Positions 8,006-18,502 of a stretch of DNA of 64,000 nucleotides are shown in pieces. The notes under the pieces were generated by a model. It searched no databases, was not told where the DNA came from, and saw only the letters and a list, made by a program, of their open reading frames with translations. Source of the stretch: Bradyrhizobium ontarionense (GTDB lineage: Bacteria; Pseudomonadota; Alphaproteobacteria; Rhizobiales; Xanthobacteraceae); NCBI RefSeq assembly GCF_021088345.1, contig NZ_CP088156.1:4092001-4156000 (forward strand). Direction: 5' to 3'. The translations under genes and the position numbers were made by a program. Each line of letters begins with the position of its first letter. Position 1 is the first letter of the stretch.

Positions 8006-8956
8006 ATGAGAATGACGTTTCGGCCCGGTGCATGGGCGCAAGCGGCCCTGGTCGCGGCTCTGCTCTGTCACACCTTAGCGCCCGCGACCGCCCAGCCCGG
8101 CGATGTGGCGGGAGCAAGGGACTTCCCCGGCATCGGCCGCTTCGCAGGCAGCGTGATCACCGGCTATGTCGCCAAGGATTTCGACGCGGTGCGGCTGCAG
8201 GCGGCTCCGTTCAAGGATGGCAAGGCGACCGACGAACGGCGCCTGGAAGGCCGCATCACCCGCATCGCGTATCGCACCGCGCCGGGTCCGTCGATCCTCG
8301 AAGTGTCGCGCAATTTCGAGAACCAGCTCGCCAAGGCCGGCTTCGAGACGCTGCTCGCCTGCGACACCGATCCCTGCGGCGCCATCCCCTTCACCGAGGC
8401 GATCGACCTCTTGCCAGTGCCGCAGATGTGGGTCGACGGCTTCGACTACCGCTATTTCGCCGGCCGCAAGGCCACTGATGGCCGCGAGATCTATGCCAGC
8501 GTGCTGGTCAGCCAGAACAATCAGCAGATCACCGCCCAGCTCACCATCGCCGAGCTGGGCGCGATGCAGAACAAGATGGTCAGCGCCGCCGAGATGGCGA
8601 AGGGCCTCGGCGACAAGGGCCACATCGCGCTGTACGGCCTCTATTTCGATACCGACAAGGCGACCATGCGGCCGGAAAGCCGGCCGACCCTGGAGCAGAT
8701 CGCGCAGCTGCTCGCCGGCCAGCCGCAGCTGAACGTCTTCATCGTCGGCCACACCGACAACCAGGGCAGCTATGACTACAATCTCGATTTGTCACGACGG
8801 CGGGCCGAGGCCGTTGCCGCGGAGCTGGCGAGGAGCTTCCGCATCGCGCCGGCGCGGCTGCGCACCGCGGGCGTGGGCCTGCTGGCTCCGGTCGGCAGCA
8901 ATGCGACCGATGCCGGCCGCGCCCTGAACCGCCGCGTCGAGCTGGTGGCGCCGTGA
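8006..8956 (+). CDS. OmpA-family outer-membrane protein with N-terminal DUF4892-like region
   Basis: A 316-residue exported protein: signal peptide up to about residue 30 (ending ATAQP), a middle region like DUF4892 proteins (RITRIAYRTAPGPSILEVSRNFE) and a C-terminal OmpA peptidoglycan-binding domain. The OmpA core reads LYFDTDKATMRPES...VFIVGHTDNQGSYDYNLDLSRRRAEAV...GLLAPV...NRRVELV, with the Asp and Arg that bind diaminopimelate. It probably links the outer membrane or periplasm to peptidoglycan. ATG 8006 has GGAGAGG at 7994-8000. It is flanked on both sides by family A repeats. Confidence 0.85.
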   Translation: MRMTFRPGAWAQAALVAALLCHTLAPATAQPGDVAGARDFPGIGRFAGSVITGYVAKDFDAVRLQAAPFKDGKATDERRLEGRITRIAYRTAPGPSILEVSRNFENQLAKAGFETLLACDTDPCGAIPFTEAIDLLPVPQMWVDGFDYRYFAGRKATDGREIYASVLVSQNNQQITAQLTIAELGAMQNKMVSAAEMAKGLGDKGHIALYGLYFDTDKATMRPESRPTLEQIAQLLAGQPQLNVFIVGHTDNQGSYDYNLDLSRRRAEAVAAELARSFRIAPARLRTAGVGLLAPVGSNATDAGRALNRRVELVAP

Positions 8957-8960
8957 AGCG

Positions 8961-9187
8961 CAGGGCGATCGCATATGAGGATTTAGGCTTGTGCCCAGAT
9001 CTCTCCACTCCGTCATGCCCGGGCTTGACCCGCCTGCGCGGCCGAAGCCGCTTCGGCGCGGCGAAGGCCCGGGCATCCACGCCTTTCTGTCCAGGACAAA
9101 CAGACGTGGATGGCCGGGTCAAGCCCGGCCATGACGACTTGGAAACAGACGGGCGCAAAACAAAGATCGCCATATGGGATCGCCCTG
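8961..9187. repeat. Family A repeat, second copy
   Basis: Starts CAGGGCGATCGCATATG five bases after the stop of the OmpA-like gene and ends CATATGGGATCGCCCTG at 9187. It has the same nested arms as the 7753-7982 copy. Two related copies thus bracket a single gene. Confidence 0.8.
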
Positions 9188-9289
9188 CCCTGAAGCGGGT
9201 GCCTGAGGCAAGGTGTCCGGGCGGTCGCTTGATCCGGATCAAGATCGCGCCATCGTCGCTTTCTAAGCTGAGGCAAAAGGAGATGACGC

Positions 9290-9802
9290 ATGATCGGGAT
9301 AACCCTCTCCGCCGACCAGATCCGCTCGGCGCCACCGGAGGTGCGGCGCTGGATCGAGCATCAGGTGCTGGCAGGTCTTGGCCTCGGCCCGGAGGCGCCG
9401 CCCGCGCCCGCGCTCCCCGTGCAGGGTGCGCATCTCGTCGCCTGCACGACTGACGATGCGGCGAAGATTCTGGCACAGATCCAGGGCCTGCTGCCGGCGG
9501 TGAACGTGTTCTTCGAGTTCGGCCGGCCCGGCATCGCGATGGGCCAGCCGCCGATCATGATGTTCCGCCTGATCGACATCCTGCATCACACGCGACTGCA
9601 GAACATCGGCCAGGTGATGGCCTCGCTGGAGATGATCAACAAGGCGCTGATCGAGGCGAGGCGCGATCCCTCGGCACGCTTCTGCGGCTTCGACAATGAG
9701 GGCCATTGCCTGATCGCACCGGAGACCCAGCGCGCCATCGCCAGCGTCTGGCAGACCGTGATCGCCAGGCAGCACGGCGTCGCCGAGGGCGAGGCGGCGT
9801 GA
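9290..9802 (+). CDS. Conserved hypothetical protein, 170 aa
   Basis: Not recognised. ATG 9290 has an excellent AAGGAG site. The protein has a Pro/Ala-rich linker at about residues 35-45 and then a mixed alpha/beta region with LPAVNVFFEFGRPGIAMGQPPIMMFRLIDILHHTRL. It lacks a signal peptide or membrane helix, so it is probably cytoplasmic. Codon use matches the neighbours and the frame is intact, so I treat it as a real gene of unknown role. Confidence 0.7.
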   Translation: MIGITLSADQIRSAPPEVRRWIEHQVLAGLGLGPEAPPAPALPVQGAHLVACTTDDAAKILAQIQGLLPAVNVFFEFGRPGIAMGQPPIMMFRLIDILHHTRLQNIGQVMASLEMINKALIEARRDPSARFCGFDNEGHCLIAPETQRAIASVWQTVIARQHGVAEGEAA

Positions 9803-9887
9803 GACAGGCAGCGGGTTGAGGTTTGGAGGCCGAGGCGCAGGTCTGGACGAGTTCATCATTCTGAGGCGCTCGCACTCTCCTCCTGCT

Positions 9888-10105
9888 CCGTCATTCCGGG
9901 GCGCTCGCGGAGTGGCACATCAGCGAAGCTGATGTGGTGCGGAGCGGGCGAGCCCGGAATCCATACTCGCAGGCCGGAGTTGGTCAGCTGAGCCATAGGC
10001 CACGGCGTCCGGTCGTGTCTGCCTGTGGTCATGGATTCCGGGCTCGCGCGATCGCGTCAAAATCGCTCCGCGATTTCGTCGCGCCCACGCGCCCCGGAAT
10101 GACGG
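9888..10105. repeat. Family B palindromic repeat, copy 2
   Basis: Begins CTCCGTCATTCCGGGGCG and ends CGCCCCGGAATGACGGAG, with inner arms 'gagcccggaatccatac' and 'catggattccgggctcgc' matching the 6347-6526 copy. It fills most of the gene-free stretch 9803-10346; nothing else was recognised there. Confidence 0.8.
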
Positions 10106-10346
10106 AGCAAGGGGAAAGCGCGTGCGCCTGTCATCCGGGCCCTTCGCAGACGACGCCGGTTGTTGGATCGCGGCCTGGGCGGACACGCGCCGCTGCCACA
10201 TCACCTCGTGCGTCCCTGCCCTGGCCCAAACCGACGTGACACCAGGACGACACAGCCATGTCGTTATCGGGCGGCTCCGGCCTTGAGCCTGCCGCCATCG
10301 ATGCTACCATTCCCATCGTCGTTCACGATCCCCTGGGAGATCGCCG

Positions 10347-10664
10347 ATGCAGCCCAACCAACAACGCCGACTGCTCCAGGTGCCCTTGTTTCGCCTGCTC
10401 GCGATCAACCTCGCGCTCGGCCTCGGCATGGCCGTGGTGTTGGTCGGCGGCCTGCTCGTGCTCGATCCCTGGGGCCTGCGCCATCTCATCTTCTCCGATC
10501 ACTCGCCCGGCGTCGCGATCGGCCTGCTGCTGGGCTCGTTCTTCGTCACCTTCGGCTCGACCGCGATGGGCACGGCCATCATGGCGCTCGGCAGCGGTGA
10601 CGATGACGACGATCATCGCGGCGGCACCCGGGCACACGCACGGGTGAAGGCGCGGCGGCGTTAG
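10347..10664 (+). CDS. Small two-helix membrane protein
   Basis: 105 residues with two hydrophobic segments (about 16-42 and 55-82) and a polar tail containing an acidic run GDDDDD followed by His/Arg-rich sequence. ATG 10347 is preceded by GGAGATCGCCG. Function unknown. The charged, possibly metal-binding tail is the only notable feature. Confidence 0.6.
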   Translation: MQPNQQRRLLQVPLFRLLAINLALGLGMAVVLVGGLLVLDPWGLRHLIFSDHSPGVAIGLLLGSFFVTFGSTAMGTAIMALGSGDDDDDHRGGTRAHARVKARRR

Positions 10665-10705
10665 AGTCGAGATATCACCCCTTCGAGATATCACCCCGAT
10701 GGCAG

Positions 10706-11003
10706 TGAGCTCCCCTCCCCCACGCCGCAATCGCGCAGCGATTGTCGGCAGCGGGGAGAGGTCGGGGGTGGGGGTCCGCAAGCGCTGAACGTCGTGAGTT
10801 GCGCCTTCGATTTTCCCAGGCCGCCAATGTTCGGGAAGGACGGAATACGGTCCGACAGCGCTTGACCCGCCGAGCGGCTCGGCTGCGGCGGCCGGATGCA
10901 AAGCGAGCACTGACGTCCTCAATTTCGAGCGCTCCTCACATAGGACACGACTCGTGGACCCCCACCCCCGACCCCTCCCCGCAAGAGGGGGAGGGGAGCT
11001 CAC
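10706..11003. repeat. Long inverted repeat of the 'ctcccctccccc' type
   Basis: GTGAGCTCCCCTCCCCC at 10706-10722 is the exact reverse complement of 10987-11003. Further matched arms (ggggagaggtcgggggtggg / cccacccccgacccctcccc) lie inside. The segment holds no gene and separates the small membrane protein from the DCC gene. Confidence 0.75.
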
Positions 11004-11045
11004 CGGTCTCGCTGCGACAGCGGCGGCCCAACCGGCATTCCCCCC

Positions 11046-11426
11046 TCACCAGTGCCCTTTCCGCTTGTTCCAGGCGAACAGCACATCCGCAAAGCGGTCG
11101 TAGCCGAACCGCGTCAGCGGCCGCACCAGGCGGTTGCCGAACAGCGTGGCGAGCCAGCCCTCACCGGGTGTCAGCGCCCAGAGCAGCAACGCGACATCGG
11201 CGCCGGTCGTCAGCTGCCCCTCCTCGTCGGTCGCATGAAGGCGGCGTCGGACGTCATCGACGCCGGCGCCGTAGGCGCTGAGCGCCTCCGGCTCGGCGTT
11301 GATGTCCTTGAACGCGACCCGCCCCGACTTCACCAGCGCCAGCAGCTTGTTGCGCTGCCAGTCGATACCGGCGTCGCACACCGGGCAGCGCGTGTTGTAC
11401 CAGACCGTGAGTTGGGGCATCGACAT
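11046..11426 (-). CDS. DCC-family (DUF393) thiol-disulfide oxidoreductase-like protein
   Basis: 126 residues with the DUF393 start pattern LTVWYNTRCPVCDAGIDWQR. The CPVC motif, near residues 15-18, corresponds to the CxxC of predicted thiol oxidoreductases. FKDINAEPEAL and the C-terminal VRPLTRFGYDRFADVLFAWNKRKGHW fit the family. The Asp-x-x-Cys of the usual 'YDGDCPFC' is changed to NTRC. Cytoplasmic; the partner is unknown. A second in-frame ATG at 11420 is possible. Confidence 0.75.
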   Translation of the reverse strand: MSMPQLTVWYNTRCPVCDAGIDWQRNKLLALVKSGRVAFKDINAEPEALSAYGAGVDDVRRRLHATDEEGQLTTGADVALLLWALTPGEGWLATLFGNRLVRPLTRFGYDRFADVLFAWNKRKGHW

Positions 11427-11638
11427 GGAGAGGCATCATCGCAGGTTCGGGGCCGCGATGAACGCACCTTCATCCGGCAAAATCGAGGAGTTTTCGAAAG
11501 CCGCCTGGCCTGCCCGCGATCCCACCGGGCGCCCGGCCGATTCCGCGAAAACCATATGACGAAAAAGTCAAATTCGGGCGGCGGATAAGCATTTTCTGGC
11601 ATTGACCGGGTGCGCCCTGCCGCCGTAAAGCGCCATCC

Positions 11639-11875
11639 ATGGCGAAAAAACCCGGCACCAATCCCAAAGGCGAATTCGCCTTCTTCAACGTCACCTACGA
11701 GGACGGCTCGCAGCGCTCCAACCGGCGCGTCCCGGCCGAGCTGCTCGGCGGCCTCGACGGCGACGAGCCGGCGCGCGGCTTCATCATGGAGCAGGACCGC
11801 GAGATCGCGGAAAAGTCCGGCCGCCCGCCGCTTCAGATCAAGTCCCTCGAGCGCGTCGGCGCGAAGAAGAAGTAG
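11639..11875 (+). CDS. Conserved small basic hypothetical protein, 78 aa
   Basis: A soluble 78-residue protein starting MAKKPGTNPKGEFAFFNVTYEDG and ending in a Lys-rich tail. The frame and codon use look genuine, and no domain was recognised. Immediately after the stop begins a family C repeat. Confidence 0.6.
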   Translation: MAKKPGTNPKGEFAFFNVTYEDGSQRSNRRVPAELLGGLDGDEPARGFIMEQDREIAEKSGRPPLQIKSLERVGAKKK

Positions 11876-11890
11876 GCCAGCCCACGGCTT

Positions 11891-12024
11891 CGTAAGGTGG
11901 GCAAAGCGACCGCCGTCAGGCGGCGCGTGCCCACCATCAGCTGCCTGCCGCGAAACTCGGTGGGCACGGCGCGCGACACCGACGCCAGCCGGAACACCGT
12001 GCACGCGCCTTTGCCCACCCTACG
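11891..12024. repeat. Family C palindromic repeat, copy 1
   Basis: Starts CGTAAGGTGGGCAAAGCG and ends GCCTTTGCCCACCCTACG, with internal arms 'gcgtgcccaccatcag' and 'cggtgggcacggcgc'. About 134 bp; a second copy is at 13150-13281. Confidence 0.8.
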
Positions 12025-12032
12025 GCAGCGCA

Positions 12033-12974
12033 CTACGCGGCTTGCTTCTGGCGCTCCGACAGGAGCGCGTTCTCCCTGACGTTCATCGCCCGCGGCCGGT
12101 TGATCAGGCTGACCAGCGTGTAGCTGATGATCAGCAGCAGAAACCATGAGCCGAGCTTGGCGGGCGACACCATGGCCCAGCCGTGCGCCTGCTGCGGATA
12201 GAGCCAGACCCGCGTGAAGGTGCCGATGTTCTCCGACAGCCAGATGAACAGCGACACCAGGAAAAGCCCCAGCAGCAGCGGCATTGAGCGGTGCACGCGC
12301 CAGACCTTGAAGTGCACCGTCGCCGGCGCGAACAGCAGCGCGGCCCAGCCGAACAGCACGAGCCTCATATCGAGCCCATAGTGGTCGGTGAAGAAGTTGA
12401 GGTAGACCGCAGCGCTTAAGGCCATCAACCAGCGCCGCGACGGATGGCCGGTGAAGCGAAAATCGAACAGCCGCCAGACGCGGCAGAGATAGCTGCCGAT
12501 GCAGGAATACATGAAGCCGGAGAACAGCGGCACGCCACTGATCCGGATGAGGCTCGGCTCGGGATAGATCCAGGAGCCGGTCGCGGTCTTGAACAGCTCC
12601 ATCACCGTCCCGACCAGGTGATAGATCAGGATGATCTTCGCCTCCTCCCAGGTCTCCAGCTTTGTGGCGAGCAGCGCGGCCTGAACGCCGAGCATGCAGA
12701 GGAAGAGGAAGTCGTAGCGCGCGAGCGGTGCGTTGGCCGGATAGAACCGCCACGTCAGCAGCATCAACGCCACCGCGATGCCGCCGAACAGACAGGCCCA
12801 GCCCTGCTTCACGCCGAAACGGAGGAATTCGTAGAGGGCTGCGATCCAGGGCGCCTTGGCTGCGCGCGCTGCAAGCCGCGCTTCGGCCGCGATGAAGGGG
12901 CGCAGGGGCGCCCAGATCGCGGCGGCGCTGGCGGAAGCGTGGGGAGCCGATGATAAGATTTCGTCGTGCTGCAT
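12033..12974 (-). CDS. DUF817-family integral membrane protein
   Basis: About 313 residues with roughly eight hydrophobic helices. Segments such as TWEEAKIILIYHLVGTVMELFK, GSWIYPEPSLIRISGVPLFSGFMY and WLSENIGTFTRVWLYP match my memory of the YoaT/DUF817 family, whose function is unknown. ATG 12974 is preferred; a GTG at 12998 would add eight residues. It lies between two family C repeats. Confidence 0.75.
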   Translation of the reverse strand: MQHDEILSSAPHASASAAAIWAPLRPFIAAEARLAARAAKAPWIAALYEFLRFGVKQGWACLFGGIAVALMLLTWRFYPANAPLARYDFLFLCMLGVQAALLATKLETWEEAKIILIYHLVGTVMELFKTATGSWIYPEPSLIRISGVPLFSGFMYSCIGSYLCRVWRLFDFRFTGHPSRRWLMALSAAVYLNFFTDHYGLDMRLVLFGWAALLFAPATVHFKVWRVHRSMPLLLGLFLVSLFIWLSENIGTFTRVWLYPQQAHGWAMVSPAKLGSWFLLLIISYTLVSLINRPRAMNVRENALLSERQKQAA

Positions 12975-13149
12975 GGAAGGCCGGATCGGTGAAGACACCG
13001 ATGACTAGCAGCCGCGTTTCATTCCGCGTCAGCGTAAAGTTCCGTCTCTTCCCGTCGCAGCGCGGACAGGTGCGGACGTGCGAAGGCTGACTTTTCTGCA
13101 CCAACGATCCAGCGCGACTCCCGAAGATGAAGTGGCTCAGCTCCGGCGC

Positions 13150-13281
13150 CGTAGGGTGGGCAAAGCGCCGCCCGTAGGCGGCGCGTGCCCACCATCAGGT
13201 GCAGCGCCCGTAATCGGTGGGCACGGCGCACTCAGCGAATGCGCACCGATACAGCACGCCATGCGCCTTTGCCCACCCTAC
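13150..13281. repeat. Family C palindromic repeat, copy 2
   Basis: Starts CGTAGGGTGGGCAAAGCG and ends GCCTTTGCCCACCCTAC. Same inner arms and length as the 11891-12024 copy. The rest of the gene-free stretch 12975-13437 shows nothing else. Confidence 0.8.
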
Positions 13282-13437
13282 CAATCGCTACGAAAATCTG
13301 GTCGCGCCGAATACGGACCAAATGAGTGAAGCGATTCAGAGTGACATGCGTGACTCTGGATTTGCTCCGCTGCGCTCGCAATGACAGAAACGTTCGAGTG
13401 ACGTCATCAACGACTACGATACGGGCTCCAGGAATAC

Positions 13438-13704
13438 TTAGCGGATGCTCGTACTCGCAGAGTTCTCACTGTGATCTGCCTGAGCCTGCAGGAAAAGCAT
13501 CAGCTCCTCGTAGCCACCTTCGACACTCTCGTTGCCGCGAAAGCGGCTAAATTCGAGATGGTCATCTTCGAACATATCGATCTCGAGCCGCTCACCGACC
13601 AACGTCACCGAAAGCCGGATCGTATCTGGTCGCGTTCGTTCGATGAAGAAGTGGAGACCAAGCGTGTCGAGCAGGCGCATGGTGGCAAAGAGAGCCGACG
13701 ACAT
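13438..13704 (-). CDS. Conserved hypothetical protein, 88 aa
   Basis: ATG 13704 has AAGGAG seven bases upstream, which settles this start over longer forms. The product (MSSALFATMRLLDTLGLHFF...) has an alternating strand pattern DTIRLSVTLVGERLEIDMFEDDHLEFSRFRG and an acidic C-terminal helix. That looks like a small alpha/beta fold, but I recognise no family. It is downstream of the rpoD terminator. Confidence 0.6.
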   Translation of the reverse strand: MSSALFATMRLLDTLGLHFFIERTRPDTIRLSVTLVGERLEIDMFEDDHLEFSRFRGNESVEGGYEELMLFLQAQADHSENSASTSIR

Positions 13705-13753
13705 CGAAAACTCCTTGTTCGATCGATCGCTAGCGACATTCCCAAAAGTCAAC

Positions 13754-13773
13754 GGCGGACCTTTCGGCCCGCC
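13754..13773 (-). terminator. Probable rpoD terminator
   Basis: On the minus strand, GGCGGGCC, a GAAA loop, then GGTCCGCC (one G-U pair), followed by GTTGACTTTTGG. It lies about 50 bases after the rpoD stop. A second perfect nine-base stem at 13789-13810 (ATGCCCGGG/CCCGGGCAT) is closer to rpoD and looks like a repeat remnant. Confidence 0.55.
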
Positions 13774-13821
13774 GCTTCAAATCGATGGATGCCCGGGTCT
13801 TCCCGGGCATGACGATCGGAA

Positions 13822-15933
<2,112 letters not shown>

Positions 15934-16345
15934 TCATTGCTCCCGAAACGCGCCCGCTTCCGCCTGTGGCAACTTCGCCCTTGGCATCGCGGCGCCCGCC
16001 TGCTCTACTCAAACTGTTGTCGACGCGGAAAGGGCGGCGCACCTAAGACGTCGCCACCCCTTGATCTCTGTCGCTGGTGTCGTCCTGTTTTCGGACCGGC
16101 GCGCGTTTCTTGCAAAACCGATACCGGTTTTGCAATCGAATCCGACGCCCGAAACATGGCGTAGTGTCCGACAGCGAAACCGACCCCTCACTCGCAGGAA
16201 AATGCTCCGGACGTCTTAAACTTCGATTAACCCTGTTTTTGCAGCCAAACCATGGGTTTGGCGAGTCCTTTTGCGCATCCCGGAACCGAGGCGGCCGGAA
16301 TGCGGCGAAATGTGCTCAGTCGCGGCAGGGCGCCGGGCGGCGGGT
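15934..16345. other. dnaG-rpoD intergenic region
   Basis: 412 bases without a gene. The region should contain the rpoD promoter on the minus strand, but no clear -35/-10 pair was identified. An 11-bp inverted repeat (16110-16135) is its most distinct element. Confidence 0.5.
16110..16135. promoter_or_regulatory. 11-bp inverted repeat upstream of rpoD
   Basis: TTGCAAAACCG (16110-16120), four-base spacer, CGGTTTTGCAA (16125-16135). It could be an operator for rpoD, a hairpin at the end of the dnaG message, or a degenerate REP; no T run follows on either strand. Confidence 0.35.
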
Positions 16346-18367
16346 CTACACACTACGATTGAAGCGACCGGACAATTCACCGAAGCCTTCGATGAGCGCT
16401 TCGGTCCCGTCCACCTCGGCCATCCTGGCCTTCAAGTCCCTCAACCAGCCCATGTTGGCCTCGCTCGGCTCCTCGCCCAGCGCCACCTCGGCATCCTTCA
16501 ATTCCCTAAGTAATGAGTGCCATTGCCGATGCAAGGCGACGAGTTGATGCCAGGTCGCAAGAACGTCATCGCGCGCCGCCCCCGACTTGGTCGCCCACAC
16601 CGCCGCGGTCGTGATCGCCCGTTCAACCCGTTGAAGAAGCTCGGTGAATCCGCCTTTCTCCAGATCGGCACGCATCTTCTCGGCCTGCTCGTCCGGATCC
16701 GGCGAATGATGATGGTCATGGGCGAAGGCGGCGATGACGGCAGCCCGCAGCTTGTGCGCCTCGGGGTGGGCCAGCTCGAGTGCTGCAACCTCCTCGAGAT
16801 GGTCGTGCAGCAGCCAGGGGTGGTTGATCAGGCACTGCAGGATCAGGGCCTCGCGGCGCGAGATCGCCGAGCGCTGGCCGCGCATGATCGGGCTCATGGC
16901 GAGCTGCGGGCTCGCGGCCTGGTAGGGTCCGCGGGCGAGGCCCGGCCCTGTGGATGGCGGACCGCCGCGGCGGCCGTTGCCGCCGCCCCCTGTGGATAAC
17001 CGCCCCGACGACTGTCCGGAACCGGGACTGCGGGCGCCGAAGCGGCGTCCTGATTCGGCACCATAGCCGCGGCCATAGCCTCGGCCGCCGCCCTCCGGCG
17101 CGAACGCCCGGTACAGCCGCTCGCTGAGGTCCTGCTTGTAATAGCGGCGCACCACCTCGTCGCCGATGCCGGTGGTGAGCTGGCCGATCCGGGCCTCCAG
17201 CGCGGCGCGGCGCTCCGGCGTGGTGAAGCCGCCGCCCTCGGTCTCGCGGGACCAGATCACCTCGGCGAGCGGCTTGGCCACACCGAGCACCTCCTCGACC
17301 GCGCCGCGGCCGCCGGAGCGGACGAGATCGTCAGGGTCCTGGCCTTCCGGCAGCAGCGCGAAGCGCAGGCTCTTGCCGGGCTTGAGATGCGGCAAAGCGA
17401 GATCCGCAGCACGATAAGCCGCCTTCTGGCCGGCGCGGTCGCCGTCGAAGCAGAGGATCGGCTCGTCGACCATCTTCCAGATCAGCGCAAGCTGGCTCTC
17501 GGTCAGCGCGGTGCCGAGCGGCGCCACGGCGCCGGCAAAGCCCGCCGCGACCAGCGCGATGACGTCGACATAACCCTCGACCACGATCAGCGGCGCGCCG
17601 TTATGCGTGGCCTGGCGGGCGCTGGGGAGGTTGTAGAGATTGTCGCCCTTGTGGAAGAGCGGCGTCTCGGGAGAGTTCAGGTATTTCGCCGGCACGTCCT
17701 TCTGCAGCGCGCGGCCGCCGAAGGCGATGACGCGGCCGCGCAGGTCGGTGATCGGGAACATCACGCGGTCGCGGAAGCGGTCGTACGGCACGGGAATGTC
17801 GTCGCCGGCGACCAGCAGCCCGGCCTCGACCATGTCGGGCACGGGCACGCCCTGGGCGCCGAGATATTCCTTCAGCGCGAAACGATCCGGCGATGCATAG
17901 CCGATGCGGAACTGCAGCTGCGTCTGCGGCAGGATCGCGCGGTCGGCGAGATAGCCGCGCGCCCGCGCGCCGTGGCGCGAGGCCAAGGTGTCGGCGAAGA
18001 ATTTCGCCGCCAGCTCCATCACGTCGTACAGCGTCTTGCGCTGCCGCTCCTGGCGCGCCGCATCCGGCGTCACCGCCGGCAGCGCCAGACCGGCGACCCC
18101 GGCCAGCCGCTCGACGGCCTCGGGGAAGCTGCAGCCCTCGGTCTCCATCACGAAGTCGAAGATGTTGCCGTGTTTGCCGGAGGAGAAGTCGTGATAGAAG
18201 CCCTTCTGGTCGTTGACGTAGAAGGACGGCGTCTTCTCCTGCTGGAACGGCGACAGGCCCTTCCACTCGCGCCCCGATTTCTTGAGCTTGACGCGCTTGC
18301 CGACGACATCCGAGACCGGAAGCCGGGCGCGCAGCTCATCGAGAAATTCCGGCGTGAAGCGGGCCAT
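16346..18367 (-). CDS. dnaG: DNA primase DnaG lacking canonical zinc ligands
   Basis: 673 residues. The N-terminal domain follows the primase zinc-finger pattern in alignment (GLSPFQQEKTPSFYVND, then FYHDFSSGKHG). The CHCC zinc-ligand positions are S39, Q42, D60 and S63, so zinc binding as in E. coli or Geobacillus is not expected. The catalytic TOPRIM core is intact (VVEGYVDVIAL; ILCFDGDRAGQKAA), as is the RNA-polymerase-like segment (YASPDRFALKEYLG; VMFPITDLRGRVIAFGGRAL). A Gly-rich linker precedes the C-terminal DnaB-interaction domain. It makes RNA primers at the replication fork. Confidence 0.95.
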   Translation of the reverse strand: MARFTPEFLDELRARLPVSDVVGKRVKLKKSGREWKGLSPFQQEKTPSFYVNDQKGFYHDFSSGKHGNIFDFVMETEGCSFPEAVERLAGVAGLALPAVTPDAARQERQRKTLYDVMELAAKFFADTLASRHGARARGYLADRAILPQTQLQFRIGYASPDRFALKEYLGAQGVPVPDMVEAGLLVAGDDIPVPYDRFRDRVMFPITDLRGRVIAFGGRALQKDVPAKYLNSPETPLFHKGDNLYNLPSARQATHNGAPLIVVEGYVDVIALVAAGFAGAVAPLGTALTESQLALIWKMVDEPILCFDGDRAGQKAAYRAADLALPHLKPGKSLRFALLPEGQDPDDLVRSGGRGAVEEVLGVAKPLAEVIWSRETEGGGFTTPERRAALEARIGQLTTGIGDEVVRRYYKQDLSERLYRAFAPEGGGRGYGRGYGAESGRRFGARSPGSGQSSGRLSTGGGGNGRRGGPPSTGPGLARGPYQAASPQLAMSPIMRGQRSAISRREALILQCLINHPWLLHDHLEEVAALELAHPEAHKLRAAVIAAFAHDHHHSPDPDEQAEKMRADLEKGGFTELLQRVERAITTAAVWATKSGAARDDVLATWHQLVALHRQWHSLLRELKDAEVALGEEPSEANMGWLRDLKARMAEVDGTEALIEGFGELSGRFNRSV

Positions 18368-18502
18368 GGGCGGGGCGGTGGTCCTGTGCCAATCGAGTAG
18401 GCATATATGGGCGGGCTTGATGAGTCCGGCAATCGCGGGGCTTATCCGACTTATCCCGTCTTTACACAGGTGCCGTCATTCCAGGGCGCGCGAAGCAATG
18501 GG

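Noticed and set aside
10987..11281. Open frame across the end of the polypyrimidine repeat
   Set aside because: Product is Arg/Ala/Ser low complexity and overlaps both the repeat and the DCC gene.
13789..13810. Perfect ATGCCCGGG/CCCGGGCAT stem as the rpoD terminator
   Set aside because: The same core recurs in family A repeats and no T run follows on the minus strand; the GAAA-loop stem at 13754-13773 is the better candidate.
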